The position numbers and the translations under genes were made by a program. Source: Dysidea avara (lineage: Eukaryota > Porifera > Demospongiae > Dictyoceratida > Dysideidae). Taken from it: 64,000 bases of DNA. The notes beneath the pieces were generated by a model that was not told the origin of the DNA, searched no databases, and saw nothing but the letters and a program-made list of their open reading frames with translations. Location of the stretch: assembly GCF_963678975.1 (NCBI RefSeq), contig NC_089276.1:31760368-31824367 (forward strand). Reading direction: 5' to 3'. Positions 34,134 through 43,729 of the stretch are shown here, piece after piece. The stretch's first letter is position 1. Each line of letters begins with the position of its first letter.

Positions 34134-35242
34134 CAGGGGCGTCAGAGTAAAAGTGAAAGTGGTAAGGCTCAGTCTGGGGGCATGGCCCTCCAGGAAAATT
34201 TTAAATTGCACATTTTAAGATGCTGTTTGGAGGCAATTTTGGGTTGTAATACCGGGTGGAAGATGCTATAGTTAGCTATCTGGAAATTTTAAGTGTTTAA
34301 TGATATAACTGGACACTGCCAAAAGGCACCACCATAATACTGTTTAACTCTTAAAACTTATCATTTGAGTTTATTAATTAAGAGATAAACTGTAAAGAAT
34401 GTTTCCAAGGTAGCTACAAAGACAAACCATAGATAATAGACACCCCTACCTGGATTGGAAGCACACGTATAGTGCCCATACAAAACTACTGTTCTATCCA
34501 CATTTCGCGCCTAAAGTTTTCAAACACTCTTTTTCATTCGAAGATTCTGTTTTACTGTCTAGATACAGCTCGGTTGCTTTAACTAGTAAGTTTTGTAGAT
34601 TGTTTCTTGGGTGGCGATTGGCCTACTACTGGTATAGGCGCTTTCCGTATAAAAAGTATTTGAACATGTTTGTGAAAATGGTGGGGTGAACAAGTTTAGT
34701 GTAAGGCTGATGCTTATTACTAACTAATGCTATATGTGTACTTGTATGTGTTTCATGGTATATTCGCTCCAGTTTAGTCAAGTATCACCTTTTGCGCTTG
34801 TCAAACTTCTAGCTAATACACATCAGTACACCCACTATGAATAGGCCAAACCTTATATTCCATAGCGGTAGGCTTACTACTCACCAGTAAGCAAAACATG
34901 TTCTTATAAAATATACTCCTGGTACTGTGTACAGTATAAGGGGCGCGAAGCACGGATAGATTAGGTGGCGCTTAGAAGTTTCTAATCCAGTATGAGGTGT
35001 CTATTATCTATGGACAAACAAAGCTAAATATAATGGTAATTATTTTTAGAGGCCCTTACCACAGAATAAATCAACATGAAGCTGCTCTGAGTGAAAACCA
35101 GGTTACATGTTTTAAGTGTTCCTTCTGTCAGTTGTTAAATTAATAAATATTCCATGTTAGTTTGGCTTTATAAAGGCTGCAGTTTTTTAAAATTTCAAGC
35201 CAGGTTCTGGCCTCATTGGTCACACCTACTCTGATGCCCTTG
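34134..35242. mobile_element. hAT-type element with CAGGGGCGTCAGAGTA ends (1109 bp with insert)
   Basis: Left CAGGGGCGTCAGAGTA; the right end reads CAAGGGCATCAGAGTA on the opposite strand. The flanks are CCTATACA (34126-34133) and CCTACACA (35243-35250), an 8-bp duplication with one mismatch. A second MITE (34427-35013) is nested inside. No transposase is seen. Confidence 0.75.
34427..35013. mobile_element. MITE with CCATAGATAATAGACACC ends (587 bp)
   Basis: The terminal repeats are perfect over 18 bp. The direct repeats ACAAA (34422-34426 and 35014-35018) fit a 5-bp target duplication. It is nested in the 34134-35242 element and is therefore younger. Confidence 0.8.
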
Positions 35243-35250
35243 CCTACACA

Positions 35251-35832
35251 CAGTAGTGGAGAAAGAAATGGGACACAAAGGAGGTCAAAGGTAACTTCAT
35301 AATGCATGTGCTGCAGCTGCTGTGGTGAAAAGTCATGCTTGGGCTGTATTAATGTTGAATGAAGATACCAGTCAAAAATTTAGTTCAGGGCCAGAGGAGG
35401 GAAAGTTGAGTTGGTCAGGCCATTTGCTATAATGTTGAGATTGCTACTATATGCATTCCAATGAGAGAGGAGTTGCTGCACAGTGTGCAAAGCGCACTCT
35501 GTGAAGTGCAAAGCACAAGCATTCTAGGGGGATCTGGGGGCATGCCCCCAATGAAATTTTTGAAAATTAGACACTCAGATATGCAATTTTAGTGATATTT
35601 CACTGCAAGCTAACTATATAAATATGTTCAAGCTTATCTGTTGATCTTCAGACTTTTATACTATGTACAATAGGTAGTAATTGTAGACCTGACATACAGG
35701 GGACACAGCATGAAACTTGCTGTATGGCTAGTGTTCATTTAGTTATAGCAATTGAGGGGGTCTGGGGGTGCAACCCCCAGGAGCTTAGTTAGGGTCCGCA
35801 ATGCGAAAAATCGATATCCTCCAATCAACTAC
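35251..35832. other. Repeat remnants only
   Basis: Contains R1-like 'gaaatgggacacaaaggagg' near 35261 and MITE-interior text ('gatctgggggcatgccccca' near 35530, 'ctgggggtgcaacccccag' near 35762). No gene. Confidence 0.4.
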
Positions 35833-36110
35833 CTAACTATTGTCATGTGCTAGGCTAAGTGTAACTTGAATAACACCAGCGTGGCAACCAAGTTTGTTAC
35901 TTTCTTCTGGCAGAAAACGATACAAATGTCTTAAAATCACGTGATTTTTCGCTGCAGCGGTTCGTAGGGTTCTTCGTATGCCACGATATTCACTCTCAAC
36001 ATTGTTCAAGTAGTCTATCATCAACTCAAAGTATTGGTGGTTTGATTTTATTGGTCAGTTTCTGGTGGCAGCACGATCTGTGCAGCTTTTTGACGACAGA
36101 CAAAATGTTT
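35833..36110 (-). CDS. Putative terminal exon, unidentified protein
   Basis: The minus frame reads MIDYLNNVESEYRGIRRTLR, TAAAKNHVILRHLYRFLPEE and a tail to a stop at 35833. Composition and helical periodicity look coding. An acceptor 'gctccag' occurs near 36117. It would follow the exon at 36186-36459. No family recognised. Confidence 0.35.
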
Positions 36111-36185
36111 CTTCCTCTGGAGCACAGGACAAGCAGAGCAGCAACTGCGCCGTGGGTCAGCAATGACCAGTACTAGGTAAAGTAC

Positions 36186-36459
36186 CTGCATGCGGAGTAT
36201 GGTTATAATTGAAGCTTGTTAGCCATCTGGCTGAGCCATCTATATGCTGAAATTCGGCCAAAATGGCGCGATTTTTGCGAGCAAATACCAGAATGGTTGA
36301 TACATCAGTGAGACAGTCTCCAACAGCAAGGATATGAAGCTTATAAACACCTAACAATACGGCTATCTCGCCCAGTAAACGCATAGAGCAGTCCAATGCG
36401 AGGTCCAATGCATGAAATAGGCACTCACGTGATTGATATTCAAATCTCCGAAAATACAA
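36186..36459 (-). CDS. Putative exon, unidentified protein
   Basis: The minus strand reads ECLFHALDLALDCSMRLLGE, IAVLLGVYKLHILAVGDCLT and FARKNRAILAEFQHIDGSAR, and ends at a good donor GCAG|GTACTT (phase 1). A mixed hydrophobic/charged helical protein. Together with 35833-36110 and 36497-36598 it may form a small minus-strand gene whose 5' part lies in the assembly gap. Confidence 0.4.
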
Positions 36460-36496
36460 CTATAATCTATTCCAATGACCTTAAAATCACTTGGAA

Positions 36497-36598
36497 TCAA
36501 GTGACAATCAGTTTGTGTGCGTTAGGTTCAGCATCTCGACTAGCCCAGCAGTCTAAGACTTTTCCTACGATATCATCATAGTAAAAAACACACCTGCA
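36497..36598 (-). CDS. Putative exon at the edge of the assembly gap
   Basis: After the acceptor 'gggccag' the minus strand reads CRCVFYYDDIVGKVLDCWAS then RDAEPNAHKLIVT and a TGA. A GTGATT donor near the stop could skip it. Coding-like, but no identifiable domain. Confidence 0.3.
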   Translation of the reverse strand, partial: CRCVFYYDDIVGKVLDCWASRDAEPNAHKLIVT

Positions 36599-36648
36599 CT
36601 GGCCCACACCAGGCCTGAGTGAACAATTAACACAAATATTTACAAAAG

Positions 36649-36848
36649 NNNNNNNNNNNNNNNNNNNNNNNNNNNNNNNNNNNNNNNNNNNNNNNNNNNN
36701 NNNNNNNNNNNNNNNNNNNNNNNNNNNNNNNNNNNNNNNNNNNNNNNNNNNNNNNNNNNNNNNNNNNNNNNNNNNNNNNNNNNNNNNNNNNNNNNNNNNN
36801 NNNNNNNNNNNNNNNNNNNNNNNNNNNNNNNNNNNNNNNNNNNNNNNN
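36649..36848. other. Assembly gap (200 N)
   Basis: Exactly 200 undetermined bases, a scaffold gap of nominal size. It abuts the left arm of the inverted duplication, a structure that often breaks assemblies. Confidence 0.99.
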
Positions 36849-37309
36849 CACATTTCCGCCATCGTAACAGGCCTACCAAATTATCATAATTGAAGCCTTA
36901 CTACAGAGTCCAGTGGGAGTGGTGGCACGGACCGTAAAGGTGGGTGTGGTGATGTGTTGTAACCATCTTGGTGTGTGTTGTGAGGGCCATGTACTTCTCC
37001 AGCCTCAGAATGGCTGTGTTGTCAAGGGGATAAGTGAAGCGTTTATTGACTATAACAAAGTGTCCACCCACATGATCAAAGCTGCTGCAGAACAGGTGAG
37101 CACCAACCACATTCACACAACTATTATTGTTGCCATGGTTACACAAAGGAGCATCATCACAAACTACAATTGTGATGTTACCGTCTTAAAGAGTTCTACT
37201 TCATCAGTGAAGAAAACTAATGACACCATGGCAACCAGTGGCATGTACAAGTGAGCACATACTACAGTATGTAACCAGTCATGTCCATTTAACTATCTGT
37301 CATCACAGG
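36849..37309. repeat. Inverted duplication, left arm
   Basis: Matches 38351-39091 in reverse complement almost base for base, once the MITE at 38675-38936 is removed. The arm probably continues into the gap. The spacer between arms (37310-38350) is about 1.04 kb and shows no recognisable gene. Confidence 0.9.
36901..37251 (-). CDS. Unknown two-exon gene, copy A
   Basis: Exon 1 (minus, about 37251-37168) reads LYMPLVAMVSLVFFTDEVEL then FKTVTSQ, with donor GTAGTT. An 83-nt intron ends in 'ctgttctgcag'. Exon 2 (37084-36901) reads SFDHVGGHFVIVNKRFTYPL, DNTAILRLEKYMALTTHTKM, a His-rich tail and a TAG. Phase 2 is preserved across the intron. Exon 1 is hydrophobic at its start and may be a signal or membrane segment. 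The true start is not resolved and no family is recognised. An intact twin of exon 1 is in the other arm. Confidence 0.45.
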
Positions 37310-38418
37310 ACTAACCTTGACTACTGACATTCAAGAAACACACTTCACAAGTCTTAGTTATATACATATACTATCTATGAGAACACTCACCAGATAAGAT
37401 CCTCAAGTGGATAGTAAGAGTATTTGTAATAATACAGTACATCATCATCATTACCTGTATAGGCATCATCAGATAGTACTGGTTCCAGTACAAAAAGATT
37501 GCTGTTGTGCATTTTTGCTTATTTGCAAAAGTACATCGTCTGACTGTGGGGTATGTTCTTGTAATGCAACTGTGTGGCAGTCATTTGACAATGTTCAGTG
37601 TGATAACATACAACATGTATGTGGCTTTTACATATACATATCTAGTATGACATAACTGTACCTGTTCTCATGACACCTAGTTGTCACTGCTAATGTGTGC
37701 ATGCCATTGCTATAGAGCAGGGTTTTACAGGGAGGTGGGGTTCACAAAATTTAATTTCACAGATTGGCAGTTATCCATGCAAATTTCCCCATTCAACATT
37801 TGCAGTTTACTCACAGTGGCATTCCTGTTTATGTGATGTCAACAATTGATTGAACTATCACACTGTCACTTTATAATGAATCTGAAGAACAAATTGTTAG
37901 AGGAAGGGCCTATATATATATTATACTACCATATCAGATTGGTTTGTTAATCGGCTTAACAATAATGATTAATGGTGCACCCTCCTTGCTATCTAAGCCA
38001 AAATTTTCTATTTACTATCACTTGTTTCCAACAGAGAATTGAAGTTCCCAGCAATGAAATTCTGTTACAGACTGGTGGATTAATGAACTTAAGGTGACTG
38101 ATATGTTTATAAGGATAATGATGGACGGATAGTGAACCTTTATGTATCTTGTACAGGACGGATTATTTAATCCCAATGATGACATGCACAAGTAAACCAT
38201 GTGTTTGTGTTGCATGTTTTGTTATACTTACAAGGATGACATTTCTTACAATATAATATTATGTATTGTACACTGACTCAAATTTAAATATTGTGTTAAA
38301 TAATGATCTGAGGTGTTTCTTGAATGCCAGTAGACTCAGTATAGGTTTGTCCTGTGATGGACGGAAAGACAGACAGATAAATGGACATGACTGGTTACAT
38401 ACTGTAGCACGTGCTCAC

Positions 38419-39039
38419 TTGTACATGCCACTGGTTGCCATGGTGTCATTAGTTTTCTTCACTGATGAAGTAGAACTCTTTAAGACGGTAACATCACAAT
38501 TGTAGTTTGTGATGATGCTCCTTTGTGTAACCATGGCAACAATAATAGTTGTGTGAGTGTGGTTGGTGCTCACCTGTTCTGCAGCAGCTTTGATCATGTG
38601 GGTGGACACTTTGTTATAGTCAATAAACGCTTCACTTATCCCCTTGACAACACAGCCATTCTGAGGCTGGAGAATAGTCTCGTGCCCAGACCCCACCCAC
38701 TGCATCGAATAGGGTCTGGTGACATTCGCAGGAGTTTTGGGCCCTACGCCATTTTTCTTTTCTGACCAATCGGACGCCTTGATTCAGGTACAACGCAATT
38801 TGATAGGCTGGAACTAGGAAAATGGCCGACTACAGCTATGGATACAAATGCGTAAACAATATGGCGGCAGGCCCAAAAACAGCATAAGTCACCAGACCCT
38901 ATTCAACGCAGTGGGTGGGGTCTGGGCACGAGACTAGCTGGAGAAGTACATGGCCCTCACAACACACACCAAGATGGTTACAACACATCACCACACCCAC
39001 CTTTATGGTCCGTGCCACCACTCCTACTGGGCTCTGTAG
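38419..39039 (+). pseudogene. Unknown two-exon gene, copy B, broken by a MITE
   Basis: Same exons as copy A on the plus strand: exon 1 to 38501, exon 2 from 38585. After NTAILRLEN the MITE inserts, and the remaining codons (EKYMALTTHTKM onward, 38941-39039) are separated by 262 bp. The insertion puts a frame change and stops into exon 2, so this copy cannot make the same product. Confidence 0.5.
38675..38936. mobile_element. MITE with TAGTCTCGTGCCCAGACCCC ends (262 bp)
   Basis: At least 28 bp of near-perfect inverted termini, flanked by direct repeats GCTGGAGAA (38666-38674 and 38937-38945), that is 8-9 bp. The empty site is visible in the other arm of the inverted duplication at 36993-37001, which proves the insertion and its timing. 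Confidence 0.9.
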
Positions 39040-39091
39040 TAAGGCTTCAATTATGATAATTTGGTAGGCCTGTTACGATGGCAGAAATGTG

Positions 39092-40100
39092 ATACAGTAG
39101 TATGCTGTTGTCATGCAAACCTTGTGTTGTAACAGCTATCACTATGGCAACATGTCACATAAATCAGGGTAGCTACATTTCGTGTTGGACTAGTTGAGGT
39201 GTCCACAGTAATGTTAGCCTTGCCTAACAACGGAGTGGCACTAATGATTGTGTGAAAAAATCACACAACTTATCATACCAGTATCTCTGAAGTTGTCATC
39301 ATGGTGCATATAGTGCCATACAATTCATCTCATTATGAAATACCACAGTCAACACCTGTGACAAGATCACATGACCTCACAAGATAATACACAAGTAACG
39401 GTTCCCACATATCACCTTTATTTTGTACCATGCGATTTGTCACAGCAGTTGCAACAGTATTGATATGCTGCACAAAATGATTTGCTAGACAATGGCTTTG
39501 TTAGCTTATAGTATAGTTGAAAACACCCACAAAAAAATTCTTTCTATCACAGCCTTCCCAAATAGCACTACTAACAAACCAACTGCTGCCACAATAAACA
39601 TATCATAGGAGTGGCCATCAATACAGTACATGAGTTTTCATGTCCCAACAACGGACCAAGTTAGACACCAATTGGGACCTATTACTTGACACGGACTGTA
39701 TATTGAGGTGGTGTTATAAATGAGGTCATGAAGTACATCTCAGTTGTGTTTGGGACCTATATACTAGACAAGGTCACTATATTGAAGTGGTCTTACAACT
39801 CTTGGCCTAGTGACATGACCGTAATTGTCATAGTGGGTTCACTCATTATATTACAGCCACACAACACCCAAAACACTACAGCAGAACCCCTCTATACAAG
39901 ATATGCGTGAGACTAATTATACTTTATAGTTTACACCAGCACAAAGGAAGAGAAGTTCCACTGTATCACACAGAAATGATAAGATCACGCACCTCTTTTT
40001 GTTGTCTAATTCAAGTCATCATCTGTTGTACCTGACTAGCTCTCACTTCCTAACAACCAATCAGAATAGCTCGAAGTTTAAAGACGTCAATGCTAATTAC
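39092..40100. other. No supportable feature
   Basis: About 1 kb without clear repeats or a coding signal on either strand. Confidence 0.4.
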
Positions 40101-40297
40101 CATTTTCTTTTGAGCTTCTTCCAGTTATTGTAGCAGATGGATCTTGTCTTCTAGCTCCTGTGATGATGTCATATAAGCTCATGTGATGTCACATGACAAC
40201 AGAGTACACACCTTCTTATCTGTGTCCCCTTGTGTGATGACCACTTTCACTGCTGTCTGTTGTTTGTGCACCTCTCCCTCCTCACATACAGTGTAGC
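40101..40297 (-). pseudogene. Two linked exons of an unidentified gene, one with an in-frame stop
   Basis: Exon 40297-40212 (minus) reads YTVCEEGEVHKQQTAVKVVI then TQGDTDKK and a GTGTGT donor. Exon 40157-40101 reads ELEDKIHLLQ, a TAA at 40125-40127, then LEEAQKKM and a GTAATT donor. Splice sites and composition look real, but the stop would truncate the protein. It may be a pseudogene, a base error, or the wrong frame choice. Confidence 0.4.
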
Positions 40298-40828
40298 CTT
40301 GTGGTAAACAAAGTCTGACTTGCATAACGTAACCACCCACTTAAAAAGTCCACAAAATTTGACCCAAAATCAATGTCCGTTTGCCATACACTACACTGTA
40401 GTGAGACCAGCCAAGTTAAGTCACAATAACAGATTATACTCACTGGCTTCTTCACTTACTAACTTGCTACTTCTTCTTGTTCCTTCAGTGACACATTCCC
40501 CTGTACAACAACAACAACAAAAACAACTTCACACCACTACAAGTCTCAAGAAATGTTCCACCAACTAGTAACAGCTTTACTACTGTCCCCCTAATGACTA
40601 TTTACACATTAGGGTTATCGGTAGCAGGATGCTCTGGGAGCAACAATGTTTTTGAGATTAGCAAGTTGTTTTGCAACATTGTAGAAAACCACTAAATACT
40701 ATCTCTGTCTCACATGACTATCATCAGTCTAGCCCCACCCCCTTACACTGCAAGGTTAAGCTCGGCTATTTGGTGATACCTGTCTCGTTCCTTAGCTCCT
40801 CTTTCAGCTGTGTCATCAGGATGCCTAC

Positions 40829-40894
40829 CTTGAAGCAGGTCTTTGCCTTCAGTTCCAGTGTCTCCTGAGTAATCTGCTCTATATCAGTGCATCC
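40829..40894 (-). CDS. Small putative exon, unidentified gene
   Basis: 22 codons, GCTDIEQITQETLELKAKTC plus FK, between 'gtcacag' and GTAGGC, in phase 0. It lies upstream (minus sense) of the exons at 40101-40297 and could belong to the same gene. Helical and charged; no family recognised. Confidence 0.4.
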
Positions 40895-41216
40895 CTGTGA
40901 CAATTTGAAACAATGAGCAATATTTACACACATTGTGTCATCAAATATGCCAACCACATAACAATTATTCAAATACGTGATTAGCAGCACCACTCTAACA
41001 TACAGTAATACAAGCATAGACATGCCCAGGGCTATGATGCATGACCAATCTCCTTTAGTAAACATAAAGCTTCACCACAGCAGTACTACTATAGTATTGG
41101 ATTACAATGGAATAATGGTATAATTATGTTATAGCTCCCAACGGAACTGCTTCTAGAACACCTACTACTGAAACTAGTACTGCATGTGCACACTAAAAGG
41201 ATTAGAAAATGGCAAG

Positions 41217-41262
41217 CCATAGATTATATATTCCCTAGGTGGAGAATATATAATCCATGCCT
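41217..41262. repeat. Short hairpin
   Basis: 'atagattatatattcccta' is mirrored by 'gagaatatataatcc' across a few bases. It probably folds as a hairpin; no context suggests a function. Confidence 0.5.
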
Positions 41263-41299
41263 GAACAATGCGACTTCCATAAAACAAACAAAATTTAAC

Positions 41300-41945
41300 G
41301 GTAAATTCACAAAACGTAAAAATTTTCTAACTCAGAAGTGGGCCCACAAAAATAAGTGCTTCCCTGCCAGTTCACCTGAGTAAATGATGCAAACTTAGCT
41401 GTGCTTTTTGTGGGGTCACCGAGCTGAACCCTCGACTGAACTGGACACTGAATGACTGACATATCAAATGAAGATAGCTACTCGTGTAGTCTCAGGAAAT
41501 CCGGCCAACTAACCAACAATTGCAGTTTACACTATCATACCATATATATAGCCGGATATATTCGGTGTTCACTATTTCATGTTCTTATAGCCTTCATTTC
41601 CTCCACTCCCAGCAAGTTCAGCCCATGGCGAATCTGTTTCAGCATAGATAATATATGGGTAAGGTATATGGTTTCAGTCATCTCGTGTGTTGTGAGATGG
41701 CAAAGGAAATCTTCACCTAGTAAAACTAACTGCCTGTATAATTCGCTCCTTGACTTCGCTACATCACTTGAGAAGAACCCCCAGGAACCCATGCCAGCTG
41801 GGTTGATTCAAGGGTTTTGTCCCCGAGATTCACCAACCCCCTGAGTAATGTGACTTTACGTAAAACAAACAAAAACGGTAAGTTCACCAAATGAGAAAAA
41901 TTTTCTAAGTCAGAAGTGGGCCCAAAAAAAAAATTGGCCCGGACC
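41300..41945. repeat. Two direct repeats of about 80 bp
   Basis: 'ctcagaagtgggcccacaaa' near 41331 recurs as 'gtcagaagtgggcccaaaaa' near 41909, each preceded by 'aaaacaaacaaaa..acggta'. They flank the putative exon at 41577-41797. Confidence 0.6.
41577..41797 (-). CDS. Putative exon, unidentified helical protein
   Basis: Minus strand after 'aacccag': MGSWGFFSSDVAKSRSELYR, QLVLLGEDFLCHLTTHEMTE, TIYLTHILSMLKQIRHGLNL, then LGVEEMKAIRT and a stop. Strong amphipathic helices. It may be the 5' part of the minus-strand gene that continues to 40101. Confidence 0.4.
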
Positions 41946-41981
41946 GATATTTCCATGACAGTACAGGCATCCCGTACGAAT

Positions 41982-42011
41982 ATACGCGTATGGGATATCC
42001 CATACGCGTAT
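41982..42011. repeat. Perfect 30-bp palindrome
   Basis: The sequence is its own reverse complement; half-site ATACGCGTATGGGAT. No gene lies close enough to argue for an operator. Confidence 0.9.
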
Positions 42012-42111
42012 GGGCAAAATACGCATGAGGGATACAACATACACAAGCACAAGACGCACACAAAATGTGCAAACACTATACACACATGTTCACAAACATA
42101 CACCACATAAT

Positions 42112-43277
42112 TTATTGGTTGTACTCAAGTTAATATCACATCTCTTGTGAAATTCTCTTGTAGGTGAGATGGTAGTGCCCTTACTTGGTGCTAAAAAGTT
42201 CTTGCAATTCTATTTAGTGCCGGTTAATTACACATGTCACTCCATAGTTAAGCCATGAGGATATCCAAGCAAGTGTCTTTGGTGTTGCGACCAATGTTCC
42301 AGGTTAGTTACATGTGTATTTAATATTTAATTTAAGGTTAAGTTCAGTGCCTGCTTGTTCTTTCACAGGTCTCACTTAATCTTGTGTCGTCATGCAGACA
42401 TCTGAATATTGTGCAAGCTGTGTGGAACAACCCCAACTCATATACACAATCATTGGCAAACCAAGAACCACATTCCAGCAATTTGTTACAAACTTTGTTG
42501 CACCATGGTATGTGCATAATGATTGATTAATCTTTAAAGCCACAACACAAGCTCCATGGTGCATTAATGGATATAAATATGTTCCACCTGACTGACAATT
42601 ACCACGTGACGCATTTAGGCGATATCCCTTGGAAAGTCCCTGCACAGTAACACTTCAAGTGAAAAGTGAACACACTTGATACGCGATTTATATTATTATT
42701 GATGGCAGCTAGTCCATGTCTTGAGAGGGAAATATATTAGGAAACAATAAAATACATTAAAGTACGTGTACCGCATTGTGGAGCCATAACCAAGAACAAG
42801 TTCCACTGGACAGACAATGATCACGTGGCCTATTTAGAGGAAATCTCTTGGAAAGTCCCTGTAACACCTCAAGTGAACACACGTGATACGCGGTTTACAT
42901 TAATTCAGTATTGATGGAAGTCCATGTCTTGAGAGGACTGAATACTACTAAATATTTGTTGCGTTGTAATGGAGTGGTGAAGCGTACTTTAACTGATTAA
43001 TACGTACACCGCTTGAAGAAGTCGAATGGATATTAAAGAGTCGCGAGAATACTGATGTACTCAGCTCTTCGTGGAGGTTCAGTAACGAAACGAGGAGTGA
43101 AAAAATGAGGCTAGTGTACAAAGTGCCACATCCATTCACACTGATTAACCGCGTGTATGCGATTGGTTTTTAGACTGTCAGACGTCTGCACTAGTCTGAC
43201 TAGTACAAATTCACTGAGACCAAGCTGAAAACGTCTGTGACGGTACCAACTTGAGTAGCAGCAAACACCAATATTAT
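42112..43277. repeat. Diverged direct repeats beside the Ginger element
   Basis: 42600-42740 and 42830-42960 share 'gatacgcg.ttta.att', 'tccatgtcttgagagg' and 'cttggaaagtccctg'. 42330-42410 ('gtgcctgcttgttctttcac') matches 55265, so this flank and the array at 48905-55400 belong to one repeat family. Confidence 0.55.
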
Positions 43278-43281
43278 CCGG

Positions 43282-43370
43282 TGTCACAGTGATATATGTT
43301 TCCCCGGGTAACGTGTTTCCCGCACACATATCCCTAGGGATCCGTGTTTCCCCGCACACATATCACTAAC
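43282..43370. repeat. Ginger left terminal inverted repeat
   Basis: Matches the last 85 or so bases of the element in inverse orientation. It contains TTTCCCCGGGTAACGTGTTT and two 'cacatatc.cta' blocks. A partial second terminus ('gtcacagtgatatgtg') lies just inside at 43390. Confidence 0.9.
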
Positions 43371-43729
43371 TCGCTAGCGACCTACAAGTCACAGTGATAT
43401 GTGTTTCCCCGGGTAATATGTTTCCCCTTTAACTTGAGTCATGTGCAACGTACGTAGTGTTAGCATAGGCGCGCATGCACTTTTAATAATCATAGCTAGC
43501 CATTGCACTTACCTATATACTACTAACTAATACTATAATTATGCATGTTGATTGAGGAAATCAAGCCATTCATTGGCATGCAACTAGAACTGCTAAACTG
43601 TGCCGTGATTTGGCTTTGTAGCTATAATATCAGTTTAATAAAACAGTAGCTACAAGTACATGTATACAATAAAAATACTATCTCTAGCTATATAGAGTAA
43701 ATCATGCGATTGCAGCTATGTATAACTGA

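Larger units (their letters stand above)
38351..39091. repeat. Inverted duplication, right arm (with MITE insertion)
   Basis: Reverse complement of 36849-37309, interrupted by the MITE at 38675-38936. Few differences are visible, so the duplication is recent or homogenised. Confidence 0.9.

Noticed and set aside
41759..42106. Cys/Val-rich minus-strand frame
   Set aside because: Composed of direct-repeat and palindrome sequence; no splice or domain evidence.
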